NCBI GenBank assembly: GCA_910587295.1
Contig: CAJULP010000094.1
Span: forward strand, 29,015-93,014
Length of the DNA: 64,000 nt
From: an uncultured Lachnospiraceae bacterium
Lineage (GTDB): Bacteria > Bacillota > Clostridia > Lachnospirales > Lachnospiraceae
Direction of reading: 5' to 3'
Shown: positions 18,251 to 27,539 of the stretch, piece after piece
Layout of the letters: each line of letters begins with the position of its first letter
How positions within the stretch are numbered: position 1 is the first letter of the stretch
Position numbers and translations under genes: made by a program
Notes under the pieces: model-generated
What the model was told of the DNA's origin: nothing
The model's database searches: none
The model's input: only the letters and a program-made list of their open reading frames with translations

Positions 18251-19255
18251 TCAGCCGTGCCATGACTTGGGGATATAAATCTCCTCATACTTGGCAATGG
18301 CAAAACGGTCCGTCATAGCCCCTATGTAATCACAGACGATCTTTTCCTCCGGCTCTCCTTTTTCTGTCAGAGCAGTCAGATCTGCCGGAAGAAGCTCTAA
18401 ATGGTGGCGGTAATAGCTGTACAGCGTCTGGATCAGCATCTCTGCCTTCCCTTCCTCACTTTTTGCTTCCTTATTTTGATATACATTCGTAAACATAAAC
18501 CGGCGCAGGGCCTGCATGGCCTTTGCCACCGGCTCTGACATCAAAATATCATCCTTGCCGTAGCTGGTACTCACAATGTCATGGATAAAATGGTCAAGCC
18601 GCTCCCCCGTGGTATAGCCGATCACATCCGCAATTTCCCGGGGAATATCGCTTTCCTTTAATATGCCCGCCCGGACCGCATCGTCCATATCATGATGGAT
18701 ATAGGCGATCTTATCCGAAAACCGGACGATCTTCCCCTCTAACGTGGACGGCCTGCCTTTGGTCTGATGATGACGGATCCCGTCCTTAACCTCATAAGTA
18801 AGATTAAGCCCCTGGCCGTTTTTTTCTAACAGCTCCACCGTGCGAACGCTCTGTTCACTGTGGCAGAACCCGTAGGGGCAGACCGCATTTAACGCCCGCT
18901 CCCCTGCATGACCGAACGGTGTATGACCAAGGTCATGGCCAAGCGCAATGGCCTCCACAAGGTCTTCATTCATCCGAAGCGCCTTGGCGATGGTCCTGGC
19001 ATTTTGGGAAACCTCAAGGGTATGAGTCAGCCTGGTCCTGTAATGATCCCCCTCCGGCGTTAAAAAGACCTGTGTCTTATCCTTCAGCCTGCGGAAAGAC
19101 TTAGAGTGAAGGATCCTGTCCCTGTCTCTTTGGTACACGGGCCGGATATCGCATTGCTCTTCCTCCCGCCGCCTTCCCTTAGATACCGCACTGTGGGCCG
19201 CATAAGGGCTTAAATTCTCAAGCTCCAGATTTTCCAGATTTTCTCGTATGTTCAT
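18251..19255 (-). CDS. dgt: Deoxyguanosinetriphosphate triphosphohydrolase-like protein (HD domain)
   Basis: 334 aa. HD motifs DHYRTRLTHTLEVSQNAR and LGHDLGHTPFGHAGE carry the metal ligands, with a further KIAYIHHDMDDA. The family removes triphosphate from dNTPs and controls nucleotide pools. First gene of the dgt-dnaG-rpoD-trmK run, as in many Clostridia. The ATG follows GGGAG. Confidence 0.92.
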   Translation of the reverse strand: MNIRENLENLELENLSPYAAHSAVSKGRRREEEQCDIRPVYQRDRDRILHSKSFRRLKDKTQVFLTPEGDHYRTRLTHTLEVSQNARTIAKALRMNEDLVEAIALGHDLGHTPFGHAGERALNAVCPYGFCHSEQSVRTVELLEKNGQGLNLTYEVKDGIRHHQTKGRPSTLEGKIVRFSDKIAYIHHDMDDAVRAGILKESDIPREIADVIGYTTGERLDHFIHDIVSTSYGKDDILMSEPVAKAMQALRRFMFTNVYQNKEAKSEEGKAEMLIQTLYSYYRHHLELLPADLTALTEKGEPEEKIVCDYIGAMTDRFAIAKYEEIYIPKSWHG

Positions 19256-19327
19256 TCACTGCTCCCGCTTTAATAAACTACTTCCTAATATCAATATTCG
19301 GCGTGAACTTCCAAAATCCTTCTAATT

Positions 19328-20257
19328 TTATCTACAGATATCAAAAATAAATTCCGCATTCTTTTCCATAGCCTCATAAGCCGTCTTTAAAGGAGACATC
19401 TGAAACACATGCCACATCCCCTTAAAAACATCCAGCTTCACTGACACATTGGCATGGATCAGCTTTTTATGGAGCAATTCCGAATCGGAAAGCAGGATCT
19501 CATTATCCCCCGCCTGGATATAAGTTGGCGGAAATCCTGTAAAATCCCCAAACAGCGGTGAAACCAGGGGATTATTTAATTCCACGTCCTTTGCGTAATT
19601 TTCAATCATCCGATTCAGATACTCTTCATTTAATACCGGGTCTAATTCCGTTTTTTCCGTATAGCTTTTGCCGGATGCCGTCAGATCCGTCCAGGGAGAC
19701 ATCAATACCAGCCCCCTTGGCAGGAGCCGTTCCTGTGCCTTTAGCTTAAGAACCAGAGACAATGCCAGGTTTCCCCCTGCCGAATCTCCCGCAATGATCA
19801 CATCCCTTGCCCCGTATCCTAACAGCATCAGATAATCCCATGCCTTCATGGCATCCTTAAGGGCCGCCGGGTAAGGATTTTCCGGAGCCAGCCGGTAGTC
19901 AAAGGACAATACATCCATAGAAGTGCTTGCCGCCAGCTTTGTAGTCAGCGTTCTGGCATAAATATGGCTTCCCGTGGAATAGCCGCCCCCATGACAGTAC
20001 AAGATCACATATTTTTTCATGTGAGCGCGGTTTACGGATACCCACTCCCCTGGCATATCCTGTATCATCACATCTCTCATCAAAATATCCCGGGAATTGC
20101 CCAAAAGCGCGCCTACATGATCCTGGGACTGGCGGTGCTTTTCAATATCCGGGTTTTCGATCATGCCATGGACTTTCCTGATCAGCGTCATCATGCTTTG
20201 GTTGACAGATTCCGGTGTTGCTTTCTTACTTAAAAGTTTTTTTGACGTAACTGCCAT
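19328..20257 (-). CDS. Alpha/beta hydrolase, hormone-sensitive-lipase-type esterase
   Basis: 309 aa from ATG 20257 after GGGAGAG; a longer frame from 20311 has no ribosome-binding site and would overlap the divergent gene's start. Oxyanion-hole motif HGGGYSTGS, nucleophile elbow GDSAGGNLAL, Asp/His region QAGDNEILLSDSE and GMWHVF. This is an intracellular carboxylesterase by family. It is divergent from an acyltransferase-like gene, 37 bp away, suggesting shared function on esters or acyl groups. Confidence 0.88.
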   Translation of the reverse strand: MAVTSKKLLSKKATPESVNQSMMTLIRKVHGMIENPDIEKHRQSQDHVGALLGNSRDILMRDVMIQDMPGEWVSVNRAHMKKYVILYCHGGGYSTGSHIYARTLTTKLAASTSMDVLSFDYRLAPENPYPAALKDAMKAWDYLMLLGYGARDVIIAGDSAGGNLALSLVLKLKAQERLLPRGLVLMSPWTDLTASGKSYTEKTELDPVLNEEYLNRMIENYAKDVELNNPLVSPLFGDFTGFPPTYIQAGDNEILLSDSELLHKKLIHANVSVKLDVFKGMWHVFQMSPLKTAYEAMEKNAEFIFDICR

Positions 20258-20294
20258 AATCTCTCCCTTTTCCTGTAAATTGTGATATAATAAA

Positions 20295-21641
20295 ATGTAT
20301 ATGAAAAACATAAATCATGCAAAAAATAAATCCAATCAAAATAATAACGGGAACGCCAGGAAGAAAGAACACAAAGTCTGGTATAAGCTGGATCTTTCCG
20401 CCATTGTTTACCCTACTTTACAGCGCCGCGACTTTTCTTCCGTATACCGCTTATCCGTGGTCTTAAAAGAGCCTGTCTGTCCTGACATCCTGCAAAAAGC
20501 AGTGGATATTGCGCTTACGCGTTTCCCAACCTATAAGACCGCTATCCGGAAAGGGCTTTTTTGGCGTTACTTAGAACCCAACGACAGACCGGGACCTTTT
20601 GTCCAAAAAGATATCCGGAATTTCTGTATGCCCATGCCCTTTAAAGCCGGAAACCGCTATCTGATCCGCATCTACTACCATGAATGCCGGATCTCCTTAG
20701 AAGCCCACCACTGCCTTGGAGACGGCACCGGAGGAATGGCGGTACTCCAGACCATCACGGCCGTTTACTTAAGGCTTTTAGGGCGCCCGATTTCCGACGG
20801 CGGCTTCGTTAAGGACATCAAGGAATCGCCCTCACCGGGAGAACTTGAAGATGCCTATATGCGCTATGCCAATGCCAAGGTATGCCCTGCCCGCCCCGGT
20901 GGGAAAGCTTACAGCATAAGAGGCACCAAGGAGCCTTTTTACACATTTAATGTCATTGACGGCATCATGTCCGTGAAAGAAGTGATGGCTGTCTGTGCCA
21001 GGTACCATGCCTCCATCACGGAATATTTCAATTCCGTGCTTCTATATGCGCTGCTTCAAAAGCAGCAATCCGAGTGGCATCTAAAACTGCGCCCGGTGAA
21101 AATAGCCATGCCGGTAAACCTGCGGCGGTTTTTCCCCTCGGAGACCCTCAGGAATTTCATCACCATGGTCTTTCCCAGTATAGATCCCAGGCTTGGCGAT
21201 TATACTTTTGAGGAAATCATTACCCAGGTGCATCATTATATGCGCTATTATATCAACAAAAAGTTCCTGCGGGGGGATATCACCACCAATGCCAGCACCC
21301 AGAGAAATCCGTTGATCCGCATTGTTCCCCTTTTCTTAAAAGACTTTGTGGTGCGGATGTTCTACACCAAAGTCCAGGACCGCAACTCTTCCGCCGGACT
21401 TACCAACATGGGCGCCTTACAGGTTCCGGAAGATATGAAACCTTTTATCGACCGCTTTGATATTTACATGGGCCAGCCTTTTTCCTCCCGGACCAACTGC
21501 GCTATTGTCAGCTTTGAGGATACCCTGACGATCAACTTTGCAAGCAGCATTATCGAATCCGACGTGGAACGGCTGTTCTTCCGCAAACTGGTTTCCGACG
21601 GAATCCATGTTAAAATTGAAAGCAACCGCCAACTATATTAG
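20295..21641 (+). CDS. Condensation/alcohol-acetyltransferase-like acyltransferase
   Basis: 448 aa. The HHxxxDG catalytic motif of the condensation/BAHD-like superfamily appears as HHCLGDGTGG (138-147), with a structural NMG...P block late in the protein. These enzymes transfer acyl groups to alcohols or amines, or act as stand-alone condensation domains; the substrate here is unknown. The start is unusual: a TATAAT at 20286-20291 lies only three bases before the ATG and no ribosome-binding site is visible, so either translation is leaderless or the true start is elsewhere. It is followed by a zinc-ribbon membrane protein and is divergent from an esterase. Confidence 0.75.
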   Translation: MYMKNINHAKNKSNQNNNGNARKKEHKVWYKLDLSAIVYPTLQRRDFSSVYRLSVVLKEPVCPDILQKAVDIALTRFPTYKTAIRKGLFWRYLEPNDRPGPFVQKDIRNFCMPMPFKAGNRYLIRIYYHECRISLEAHHCLGDGTGGMAVLQTITAVYLRLLGRPISDGGFVKDIKESPSPGELEDAYMRYANAKVCPARPGGKAYSIRGTKEPFYTFNVIDGIMSVKEVMAVCARYHASITEYFNSVLLYALLQKQQSEWHLKLRPVKIAMPVNLRRFFPSETLRNFITMVFPSIDPRLGDYTFEEIITQVHHYMRYYINKKFLRGDITTNASTQRNPLIRIVPLFLKDFVVRMFYTKVQDRNSSAGLTNMGALQVPEDMKPFIDRFDIYMGQPFSSRTNCAIVSFEDTLTINFASSIIESDVERLFFRKLVSDGIHVKIESNRQLY

Positions 21642-21676
21642 CATTATTACATTGATCAAAAAGATTGGAGAACAAC

Positions 21677-22381
21677 ATGTCCTACTGTGTAAACTGCGGT
21701 GTGGAATTAGAGCCGTCCTTAACAAGCTGTCCTTTATGCAACACACCTGTTATTAATCCAAATGAACTGCAGAAATTAAGAGCCGTATCCCCTTATCCCA
21801 CCCAAAAAGGAAATGTGGACGTGGTAAAACGCAAGGACTTTGGGATCGTCACTTCTATCGTGCTGAGCGCCACGTCCTTAAGCTGTCTTTTGCTTAATTT
21901 ATTTGTTTTTTCCGGCAGTCTCTGGTCATTATTCATTATCGGGGCCTGTCTGGTATTATTTGTGCTGGTTTTTCCTGCCGTGATCTACACCAAGCTCCCT
22001 ATCTATATCTCGCTGTTATTTGACGGGGTCGCCGTAGGCATCTACCTGTACCTGATCACCTTTAACACCGCCGGTAACAAGTGGTTTTTAGGGCTTGCCC
22101 TGCCAATCGTGGCGCTGGCCACCATACTGGTAGAAATATTTGCCCTGCTGCTCCGTTCCTTCCCGGCCACTTTCCTGACCACTTCCTTATATTTTTTTGC
22201 GGAAGTTGCCGTACTGTGCCCGGCCATTGAACTGTTGATCCGGCACTATGCCGGTTCCCGGCTGCTGCTGTCCTGGTCAGCCATTGTCCTGACCGTATGC
22301 AGCGTGATCCTTGTGCTCCTTGTCACCATATTATCCACCCGGCGGCTTCGGGATGCGGTAAGGCGGCGGCTCCATTTTTAA
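21677..22381 (+). CDS. Zinc-ribbon membrane protein (DUF6320-like)
   Basis: 234 aa from ATG 21677, six bases after GGAG. The N-terminus MSYCVNCG...SCPLCNTP carries two CxxC pairs (C4, C7, C18, C21), a zinc ribbon. About six hydrophobic segments follow from residue 55 on, ending in a basic tail. The ribbon-plus-six-helix layout fits DUF6320, often seen beside acyltransferase and esterase genes. No enzymatic motif is visible; it may be a scaffold or a transporter for the neighbours. Confidence 0.75.
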   Translation: MSYCVNCGVELEPSLTSCPLCNTPVINPNELQKLRAVSPYPTQKGNVDVVKRKDFGIVTSIVLSATSLSCLLLNLFVFSGSLWSLFIIGACLVLFVLVFPAVIYTKLPIYISLLFDGVAVGIYLYLITFNTAGNKWFLGLALPIVALATILVEIFALLLRSFPATFLTTSLYFFAEVAVLCPAIELLIRHYAGSRLLLSWSAIVLTVCSVILVLLVTILSTRRLRDAVRRRLHF

Positions 22382-22396
22382 ATCCGGAAGCCTTGA

Positions 22397-22597
22397 TCAC
22401 TCCCCGCACTCCGGTGCCTCTAAATCAAACAATTTCCCGCTTGCAAAAGGGCTTCCTACGTCGCAGCGCCCGTGGTGAGATACTTTTCTCGAAACGCCTT
22501 CCTCCATTTCACTGGAGGTTTCTATCTTCATGCGGCTGATCTCATTTGTTACCATGCCATCTAACATTTTGATCACTTCATCAATATTTTCCTTCAT
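22397..22597 (-). CDS. Small hypothetical protein
   Basis: 66 aa, acidic N-terminal helix (MKENIDEVIKMLDGMVTNEI) and a tail with HHGRCDVGSPFASG. I do not recognise a named family. Its start overlaps the end of the upstream 22581-22952 gene by 17 bp in another frame, a sign of translational coupling, which supports it being real. Confidence 0.6.
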   Translation of the reverse strand: MKENIDEVIKMLDGMVTNEISRMKIETSSEMEEGVSRKVSHHGRCDVGSPFASGKLFDLEAPECGE

Positions 22598-22952
22598 AAT
22601 CCGTTCCTGTCTCCTGGCTCATTCTTGTTATATACCGCTCCGGATCCTTGCGCATTTTAAGCAGGGTGTCAAATGCCATAAGCACCATCTTAGCCGGGTT
22701 TTCCCTTGACCCTGTGTTATCCCGGTCAAGCCTTGCCTTAAAATGGTCCATCTGCCAGACCATGACATCCACTACCGTGTACCCGCTAACCTTTGCTTTG
22801 CACGCAAAATCCCTATGCTCCATATAATAAGCAAATTCTCTTAAAATCTCTTCATCCTCCAAAAGCGCATCCCTAAACTGCCCTGCAAAGAGCTCGCTTT
22901 CACCGCTTTTTTGGCATAATTCTTTTATAAAATCCTGTATGTTTTCTATCAT
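22581..22952 (-). CDS. Hypothetical protein, helical
   Basis: 123 aa from ATG 22952 (MIENIQDFIKELCQKSG), preceded by GAGGTC; a longer frame to 23009 is less likely. Mostly helical, no membrane segment; contains EFAYYMEHRDFACKAKVSGY and VVDVMVWQMDHFKARLDR. I do not recognise the family. It is followed by an overlapping 66-aa gene and lies 67 bp after the ABC permease on the same strand; the three could be one transcript. Confidence 0.7.
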   Translation of the reverse strand: MIENIQDFIKELCQKSGESELFAGQFRDALLEDEEILREFAYYMEHRDFACKAKVSGYTVVDVMVWQMDHFKARLDRDNTGSRENPAKMVLMAFDTLLKMRKDPERYITRMSQETGTDYEGKY

Positions 22953-23019
22953 TGGAAGACCTCTTTTTGATTTCATCTTATCATTTGCCGGCAGATTCCG
23001 CAATGTCAATTTCTTTTTC

Positions 23020-26000
23020 CTACTCTATTGATTTGAGAGATTCCGCCATATTGATCTTTTCCAGCTTAAAGAACATGATCCCGTTTACCAGCATAGCAAA
23101 AACAAAGGTAAGAAAAAGGCTCCAAACATAACTGATCGGTTCCACGATGGTCTTAAAGGAGATCATGTCAACCTTAATATTGTACATCACAAACCAGTGC
23201 AGCCATTTTCCAAGCAAAAGCCCTGCCAAAGCTCCCATGGCTGTCAGCACCAGATTTTCCCTGAAAACATAATCCGCCGTCTCTTTGGCATAAAACCCAA
23301 GCACCTTGATGGTGGCAATCTCCCGGAGCCGCTCCGTAATATTGATATTCGTCAGGTTATAAAGAACGATAAACGCTAAACTTCCGGCACAAAATATGAT
23401 CAGTAAAACGATATAGTCCATACTTTCCATCATCGATACGATCCGCTCCCGCATATCCGCAGTAACCGATACCGCAAGCACGGAATCCATGTCCGAAATC
23501 ATGGCCGCCGCCCCATGGACATCCACATCTTCGCTTACCACTACATAGGCGCTCTTATACTCCGGCTCTCTGCCGGTCTGCTCCTTATAAGTTTCTTTAT
23601 TCAAATAAATATAATTTGACACAAAATTTTCACACAGCGCCGATATCTTCACGTTAATGCTGTTCCTGTCATTATCATAAAGGGTTATCCTGTCACCGAT
23701 CTTAATGCCCAGGCCTTCCGCCACCTTCTCGGTAAGCACCGCTTCCCCTTTGGCAGGATACGGTATGCTTACTCCCTCCGGCGTATGCAGATCCAAAAAC
23801 GCACTGATTTCATCTTCATTTTCCGGAATATCCATATAAATGGATTTGATCTTCCCACCAAATTCAATGTCTACGCTTTCCTCGCACAGATAGGAAATCC
23901 CCTCCAGCTTATCCTCCATCCTGCCGGATAATTCCTCCATGTCCGCTTCCTCAAGCTTATCCGAAAACGTGATGCCGATATCGAAGATCTGGATCTCATC
24001 ATACTGCATATCCGCCACATTGGTAACAGAGTCCTTTACCCCGAAACCGGTCAGCAAAAGTGCCGTACATCCGCTGATGCCCAATATCATCATGAAAAAC
24101 CGCTTTTTATACCTGATGATATTCCTGATCGAAACTTTATGCAAAAATTTCAGTCTGCCCCAAATAAAAGGAATCCTTTCCAAAAAGATACGCTTCCCGT
24201 TTTTAGGCGCTTTGGGCCGGATCAGGTTTGCGGGCACTCCCAAAAGCTCATGCCTGCAGGATAAATATGCTGCCCCCATCGAGCAGAAAAGAGCTGCCGC
24301 CAAGGATAAAAGCGCCATCGGGATATCAAACAGATACTGGATATCTCCCATGCTGTACATAATGCCGTACCCCATCCAGATCACCTTCGGGAACAGCCAT
24401 GTACCGACTATACACCCGGCCATTGCGCCTGCTGCTGCCGCAGAACCTGCATAAAACAAGTATTTTCCCATAATGGCCGCATTCCCATAGCCCAGTGCCT
24501 TTAACACACCGATCTGAGTCCTTTGCTCCTCCACCATCCGATTCATGGTGGTCATGCAGATCAATGCTGCCACCAAAAAGAAGAATACCGGAAACACATT
24601 GGCAATAGCCGCCACAATATTAGAATCGCTTTCATAGCAGGCATAACCGATATTGGTATCCCGGGTTAACGCATATTCCTCCGGCTCTTCTATATCCGCA
24701 AGCTCTGCCCTTGCATCGTCAATTTTTTGCTGGGCATCCGCTGCCTCTTCCTCAAATTCTTCCTTTGCATCCGCATACTCTGTCTTAGCGTCCGCAAGCT
24801 CCACTTTTCCTTCCTCTAAATCCGCCCTGCCGTCTTCTAACTCTACCTTTGCATCCGCAAGGTCTGCCCTTGCTTTGGCAAGTTTTGCCTTTCCGTCCTC
24901 TAATTCTTTCCTGCCATCTGCAAGCTCTGCCCTGGCTTCTTCCAGCTTTACCTTTCCGTCTTCCAGCTCGTTCCTTGCATCTGCTACCTGCGCCTTGGCT
25001 GATGCAAGCTCCTCCTCCGCTTTCATAAGCGCATATTCATTTTGCGCAATTTCCTTTTTTGCCTCCTCTATCTGCTCTTTGCCTTCCCTGATCTGGGCTT
25101 TTCCGGCACTGATCTGCAAAAGACCGGAGCCTATCTGGGCAAGGCCGGCTTGCAGCTGAGGCTGCGCGCCTTGCAGCTGGGCTAAAAAACCATTTACATA
25201 GGTAAGGTTTGCCTGAAGTTCCCCTTCGATTTTTGCCCGGATAGCCGCCTGTTCATCGGGAGTGCTGCCCTGATTTATCTCATCCGCATAAATGCTGTCT
25301 ATATTGTCTAACGCATACTGGATCCCTGCTGCCTGCGCCTCAAGCTCCGCTTTCTGCCCCGGCAATGCATCCAGCTGCCCCTGCAGCTCATCCCTTGTCC
25401 TTTTCAGTTCTTCTTCCTTGGCGAGCGCTTCCGCTTCTTTGGAAAGCAGCTTTTCTTCCTGGGCCCTCAGCTCTTCTTTTCCCTCATTCAGCTTATCCCA
25501 TGCGTAGGCAAGATCCAGCTCATTGGCAAAAATTTCCCATTCATGGTAGCTGACTTCCTCTTCCGCATCCGCTATCTCTATTTCCTTCTCCGCAATCTCC
25601 GCTTCCCCGTCTAGAAGTTCCTGCTCACCGTCAATGATGTCCTGTTCATGCTCCGCAATTTCCTTTTTCCCGTCTGCAATCTTCTTCTCGGCATCCGCAA
25701 TCTCCGCTTCTCCGTCAAGTAGTTCCTGCTCACCGTCCAGGATCTTCTGCCATGCGTCATCCAACTCTTTTTCTGCTTCCGCTTTCTTATCGTCAAGCTC
25801 CGTCTGGGCATCATCGATCTTTTCCTGGGCTTCCATAATAAGCCTGTCATATCTTGCTTTGGCCAACAGCTTTGTCTGATCCTCCATCTTCCCCTGTAAG
25901 CTGTCGATATAATCCACATATTCATCCGTATAAACCTTATATTTCAACTTGGTGGTGGTGTATATTTCCGTCAGATAATCGCAGTCAAAAGCTTCCTTGG

Positions 26001-26595
26001 GCACATAAAGAAAAGCGGACACCGTTCCATCCCCAATCGAAGTGGTTCCCCGCTCAAAATTGATATAATAAGGAGACCGTACCACCCCAACCGCTGTAAA
26101 GGTACGGTTTTTAAACATCTCCAAAGTATCTTCCTCGTTATTATCCGTGACGGTAATCTGCATGCCGATCGCGTCTTCGTCAAACTTTGCCGCATCCAGC
26201 ACGCACTCATCCTCTTTTTCCGGCATCCGGCCTGCCGTCACCACCACACGGTTGATCGCTTCCGGCACCGTATGGAACTTGTAAACAGACTCATTCCCCT
26301 CTCCCAGGTCGCATAATGCGTCTACAGAGATTGCCCCTTCCGCCTTTGCGATCTCATTCATCCCTGCAAACTGTTCCACATGTTCCATATCGAATCCGAT
26401 GGTGGACAAAAGCCTGAAATCAAAAAAATCCTGCTCCTCCAGATAATCATTTTCCGTAACGATCATAGCAGGCGTGGTTACCTTTAATCCTGTAAAAAGA
26501 CTAACCCCCAGCATCACGATTGCAAAAATCGCCATATAACGCCCAAGGCTTCCTTTGATTTCCCTGATGGTTGTTTTAAACATTCCGCTCCTCAT
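23020..26595 (-). CDS. FtsX/MacB-type ABC transporter permease with very long coiled-coil loop
   Basis: About 1191 aa from ATG 26595, eight bases after AGGAG; M5 is also possible. The first membrane helix is near the N-terminus, followed by a MacB-like extracytoplasmic region, then about 400 residues of heptad-type, Ala/Glu/Lys/Asp-rich sequence built from repeated units such as ELEDGKAKLAKARADLADAK. Three FtsX-type helices follow, then a second MacB-like unit (RNIIRYKKRFFMMILGISG) and its three final helices. Typical two-unit FtsX permeases have 800-900 aa, so the coiled coil accounts for the excess. Such proteins export peptides or lipids or act mechanically on the envelope. The partner ATPase is the next gene upstream. 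Confidence 0.9.
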   Translation of the reverse strand: MRSGMFKTTIREIKGSLGRYMAIFAIVMLGVSLFTGLKVTTPAMIVTENDYLEEQDFFDFRLLSTIGFDMEHVEQFAGMNEIAKAEGAISVDALCDLGEGNESVYKFHTVPEAINRVVVTAGRMPEKEDECVLDAAKFDEDAIGMQITVTDNNEEDTLEMFKNRTFTAVGVVRSPYYINFERGTTSIGDGTVSAFLYVPKEAFDCDYLTEIYTTTKLKYKVYTDEYVDYIDSLQGKMEDQTKLLAKARYDRLIMEAQEKIDDAQTELDDKKAEAEKELDDAWQKILDGEQELLDGEAEIADAEKKIADGKKEIAEHEQDIIDGEQELLDGEAEIAEKEIEIADAEEEVSYHEWEIFANELDLAYAWDKLNEGKEELRAQEEKLLSKEAEALAKEEELKRTRDELQGQLDALPGQKAELEAQAAGIQYALDNIDSIYADEINQGSTPDEQAAIRAKIEGELQANLTYVNGFLAQLQGAQPQLQAGLAQIGSGLLQISAGKAQIREGKEQIEEAKKEIAQNEYALMKAEEELASAKAQVADARNELEDGKVKLEEARAELADGRKELEDGKAKLAKARADLADAKVELEDGRADLEEGKVELADAKTEYADAKEEFEEEAADAQQKIDDARAELADIEEPEEYALTRDTNIGYACYESDSNIVAAIANVFPVFFFLVAALICMTTMNRMVEEQRTQIGVLKALGYGNAAIMGKYLFYAGSAAAAGAMAGCIVGTWLFPKVIWMGYGIMYSMGDIQYLFDIPMALLSLAAALFCSMGAAYLSCRHELLGVPANLIRPKAPKNGKRIFLERIPFIWGRLKFLHKVSIRNIIRYKKRFFMMILGISGCTALLLTGFGVKDSVTNVADMQYDEIQIFDIGITFSDKLEEADMEELSGRMEDKLEGISYLCEESVDIEFGGKIKSIYMDIPENEDEISAFLDLHTPEGVSIPYPAKGEAVLTEKVAEGLGIKIGDRITLYDNDRNSINVKISALCENFVSNYIYLNKETYKEQTGREPEYKSAYVVVSEDVDVHGAAAMISDMDSVLAVSVTADMRERIVSMMESMDYIVLLIIFCAGSLAFIVLYNLTNINITERLREIATIKVLGFYAKETADYVFRENLVLTAMGALAGLLLGKWLHWFVMYNIKVDMISFKTIVEPISYVWSLFLTFVFAMLVNGIMFFKLEKINMAESLKSIE

Positions 26596-26620
26596 CCATA
26601 TGACTCCTGCAAAAAGTTCT

Positions 26621-27325
26621 TTACCACTCAATCTCCTCTACCGGCACAATATGCTCATTCAACTCCATACTCCATACCGTTCCGCTCTTAACCGTGATGA
26701 CCCGGTCCGCCATAGCGGTCAGCGCCTGATTGTGGGTGATCACGACCACCGTCATCCCCTGCTTCCTGCAGGCATCCTGCAAAAGCTTTAATACCGCCTT
26801 TCCGGTATTATAATCCAAGGCCCCCGTAGGTTCGTCACAAAGCAACAGCTTCGGGTTTTTGGCAAGAGCCCTCGCGATTGCAACCCGCTGCTGTTCCCCA
26901 CCGGATAACTGCGCCGGAAAGTTTCCTGCCCGTTCCTTTAACCCCACCATCGAAAGAACGGTCATGGCATCTAAAGGCTCTTTACAGATCTGAGCCGCCA
27001 GTTCCACATTTTCAAGAGCAGTCAGATTCTGCACCAGATTATAGAACTGAAACACAAATCCGATGTCATACCGCCTGTAAGCCGTCAGTTTCTTTTTATT
27101 ATAAGCGGAAATGTCCTCCCCGTCTAATAATACCTTCCCCGAAGATAAACCATCCATACCGCCTAATATATTTAAGATCGTTGTCTTCCCTGCACCGGAA
27201 GCGCCCACCACAACACAAAATTCGCCTTTTTCAATGGTAAAATTCACATCCTTCAGCGCTTCAATATCCACCTCGCCCATGTGATATACCTTACCCACAT
27301 TCTTAAATTCCACAAATGAACTCAT
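26621..27325 (-). CDS. ABC transporter ATP-binding protein (LolD/MacB type)
   Basis: 234 aa. Walker A GASGAGKTTILN, Q-loop FVFQFYNL, signature LSGGEQQRVAIARAL, Walker B LLLCDEPTGALD, switch VITHN. It powers the long permease that starts 25 bp downstream. A perfect palindrome 46 bp upstream (27372-27391) is a likely repressor site for this operon. Confidence 0.95.
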   Translation of the reverse strand: MSSFVEFKNVGKVYHMGEVDIEALKDVNFTIEKGEFCVVVGASGAGKTTILNILGGMDGLSSGKVLLDGEDISAYNKKKLTAYRRYDIGFVFQFYNLVQNLTALENVELAAQICKEPLDAMTVLSMVGLKERAGNFPAQLSGGEQQRVAIARALAKNPKLLLCDEPTGALDYNTGKAVLKLLQDACRKQGMTVVVITHNQALTAMADRVITVKSGTVWSMELNEHIVPVEEIEW

Positions 27326-27371
27326 TTTGCCCTTCTTTCCTCAATATCATCATCCAGGATATACACATGAT

Positions 27372-27396
27372 AAAATTACCATGGTAATTTTACCAT
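27372..27396 (-). promoter_or_regulatory. Palindromic operator upstream of the ABC operon
   Basis: A perfect 20-bp palindrome AAAATTACCATGGTAATTTT (27372-27391) overlaps a second inverted pair ATGGTAA-TT-TTACCAT (27381-27396), giving three alternating TTACCAT half-sites. It lies 47 bp before the ATPase start, where a promoter should be. TetR- or MarR-type regulators use such sites; no regulator gene is adjacent. Confidence 0.65.
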
Positions 27397-27441
27397 AAGT
27401 AACCAAAGACTAAAACAGATTAAACATTAAAAAATAAAAAA

Positions 27442-27539
27442 GCCCCTGTCTTAGTCCACAGAAGCCTTTTTCTCCACCCCAAAATGATTATGTACCTATA
27501 GCCAGTAACAAAAATGCTTCATTTTGTCATTGGCTATAG
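27442..27539 (-). ncRNA. Candidate small RNA or transcription attenuator
   Basis: On the minus strand a promoter-like pair TTGATG (27565-27570) and TATGCT (27543-27548; 16-bp spacer) would start a transcript at about 27536. The RNA would open with a 20-bp hairpin (27496-27516 with 27520-27539, few mismatches) and end with a second hairpin GCTTCTGT/ACAGGGGC (27442-27465) followed by TTTTTTATTTT, a good terminator. The roughly 100-nt unit has no start codon with a ribosome-binding site. It could be free-standing or the 5' leader of the ABC operon, whose promoter region lies just beyond. The terminator hairpin also works on the plus strand. Confidence 0.45.

Noticed and set aside
24653..25159. 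Long Ser/Ala-rich reading frame on the plus strand
   Set aside because: It is antisense to the coiled-coil repeats of the ABC permease; the repetitive codons on the minus strand keep this frame open. No ribosome-binding site or promoter.
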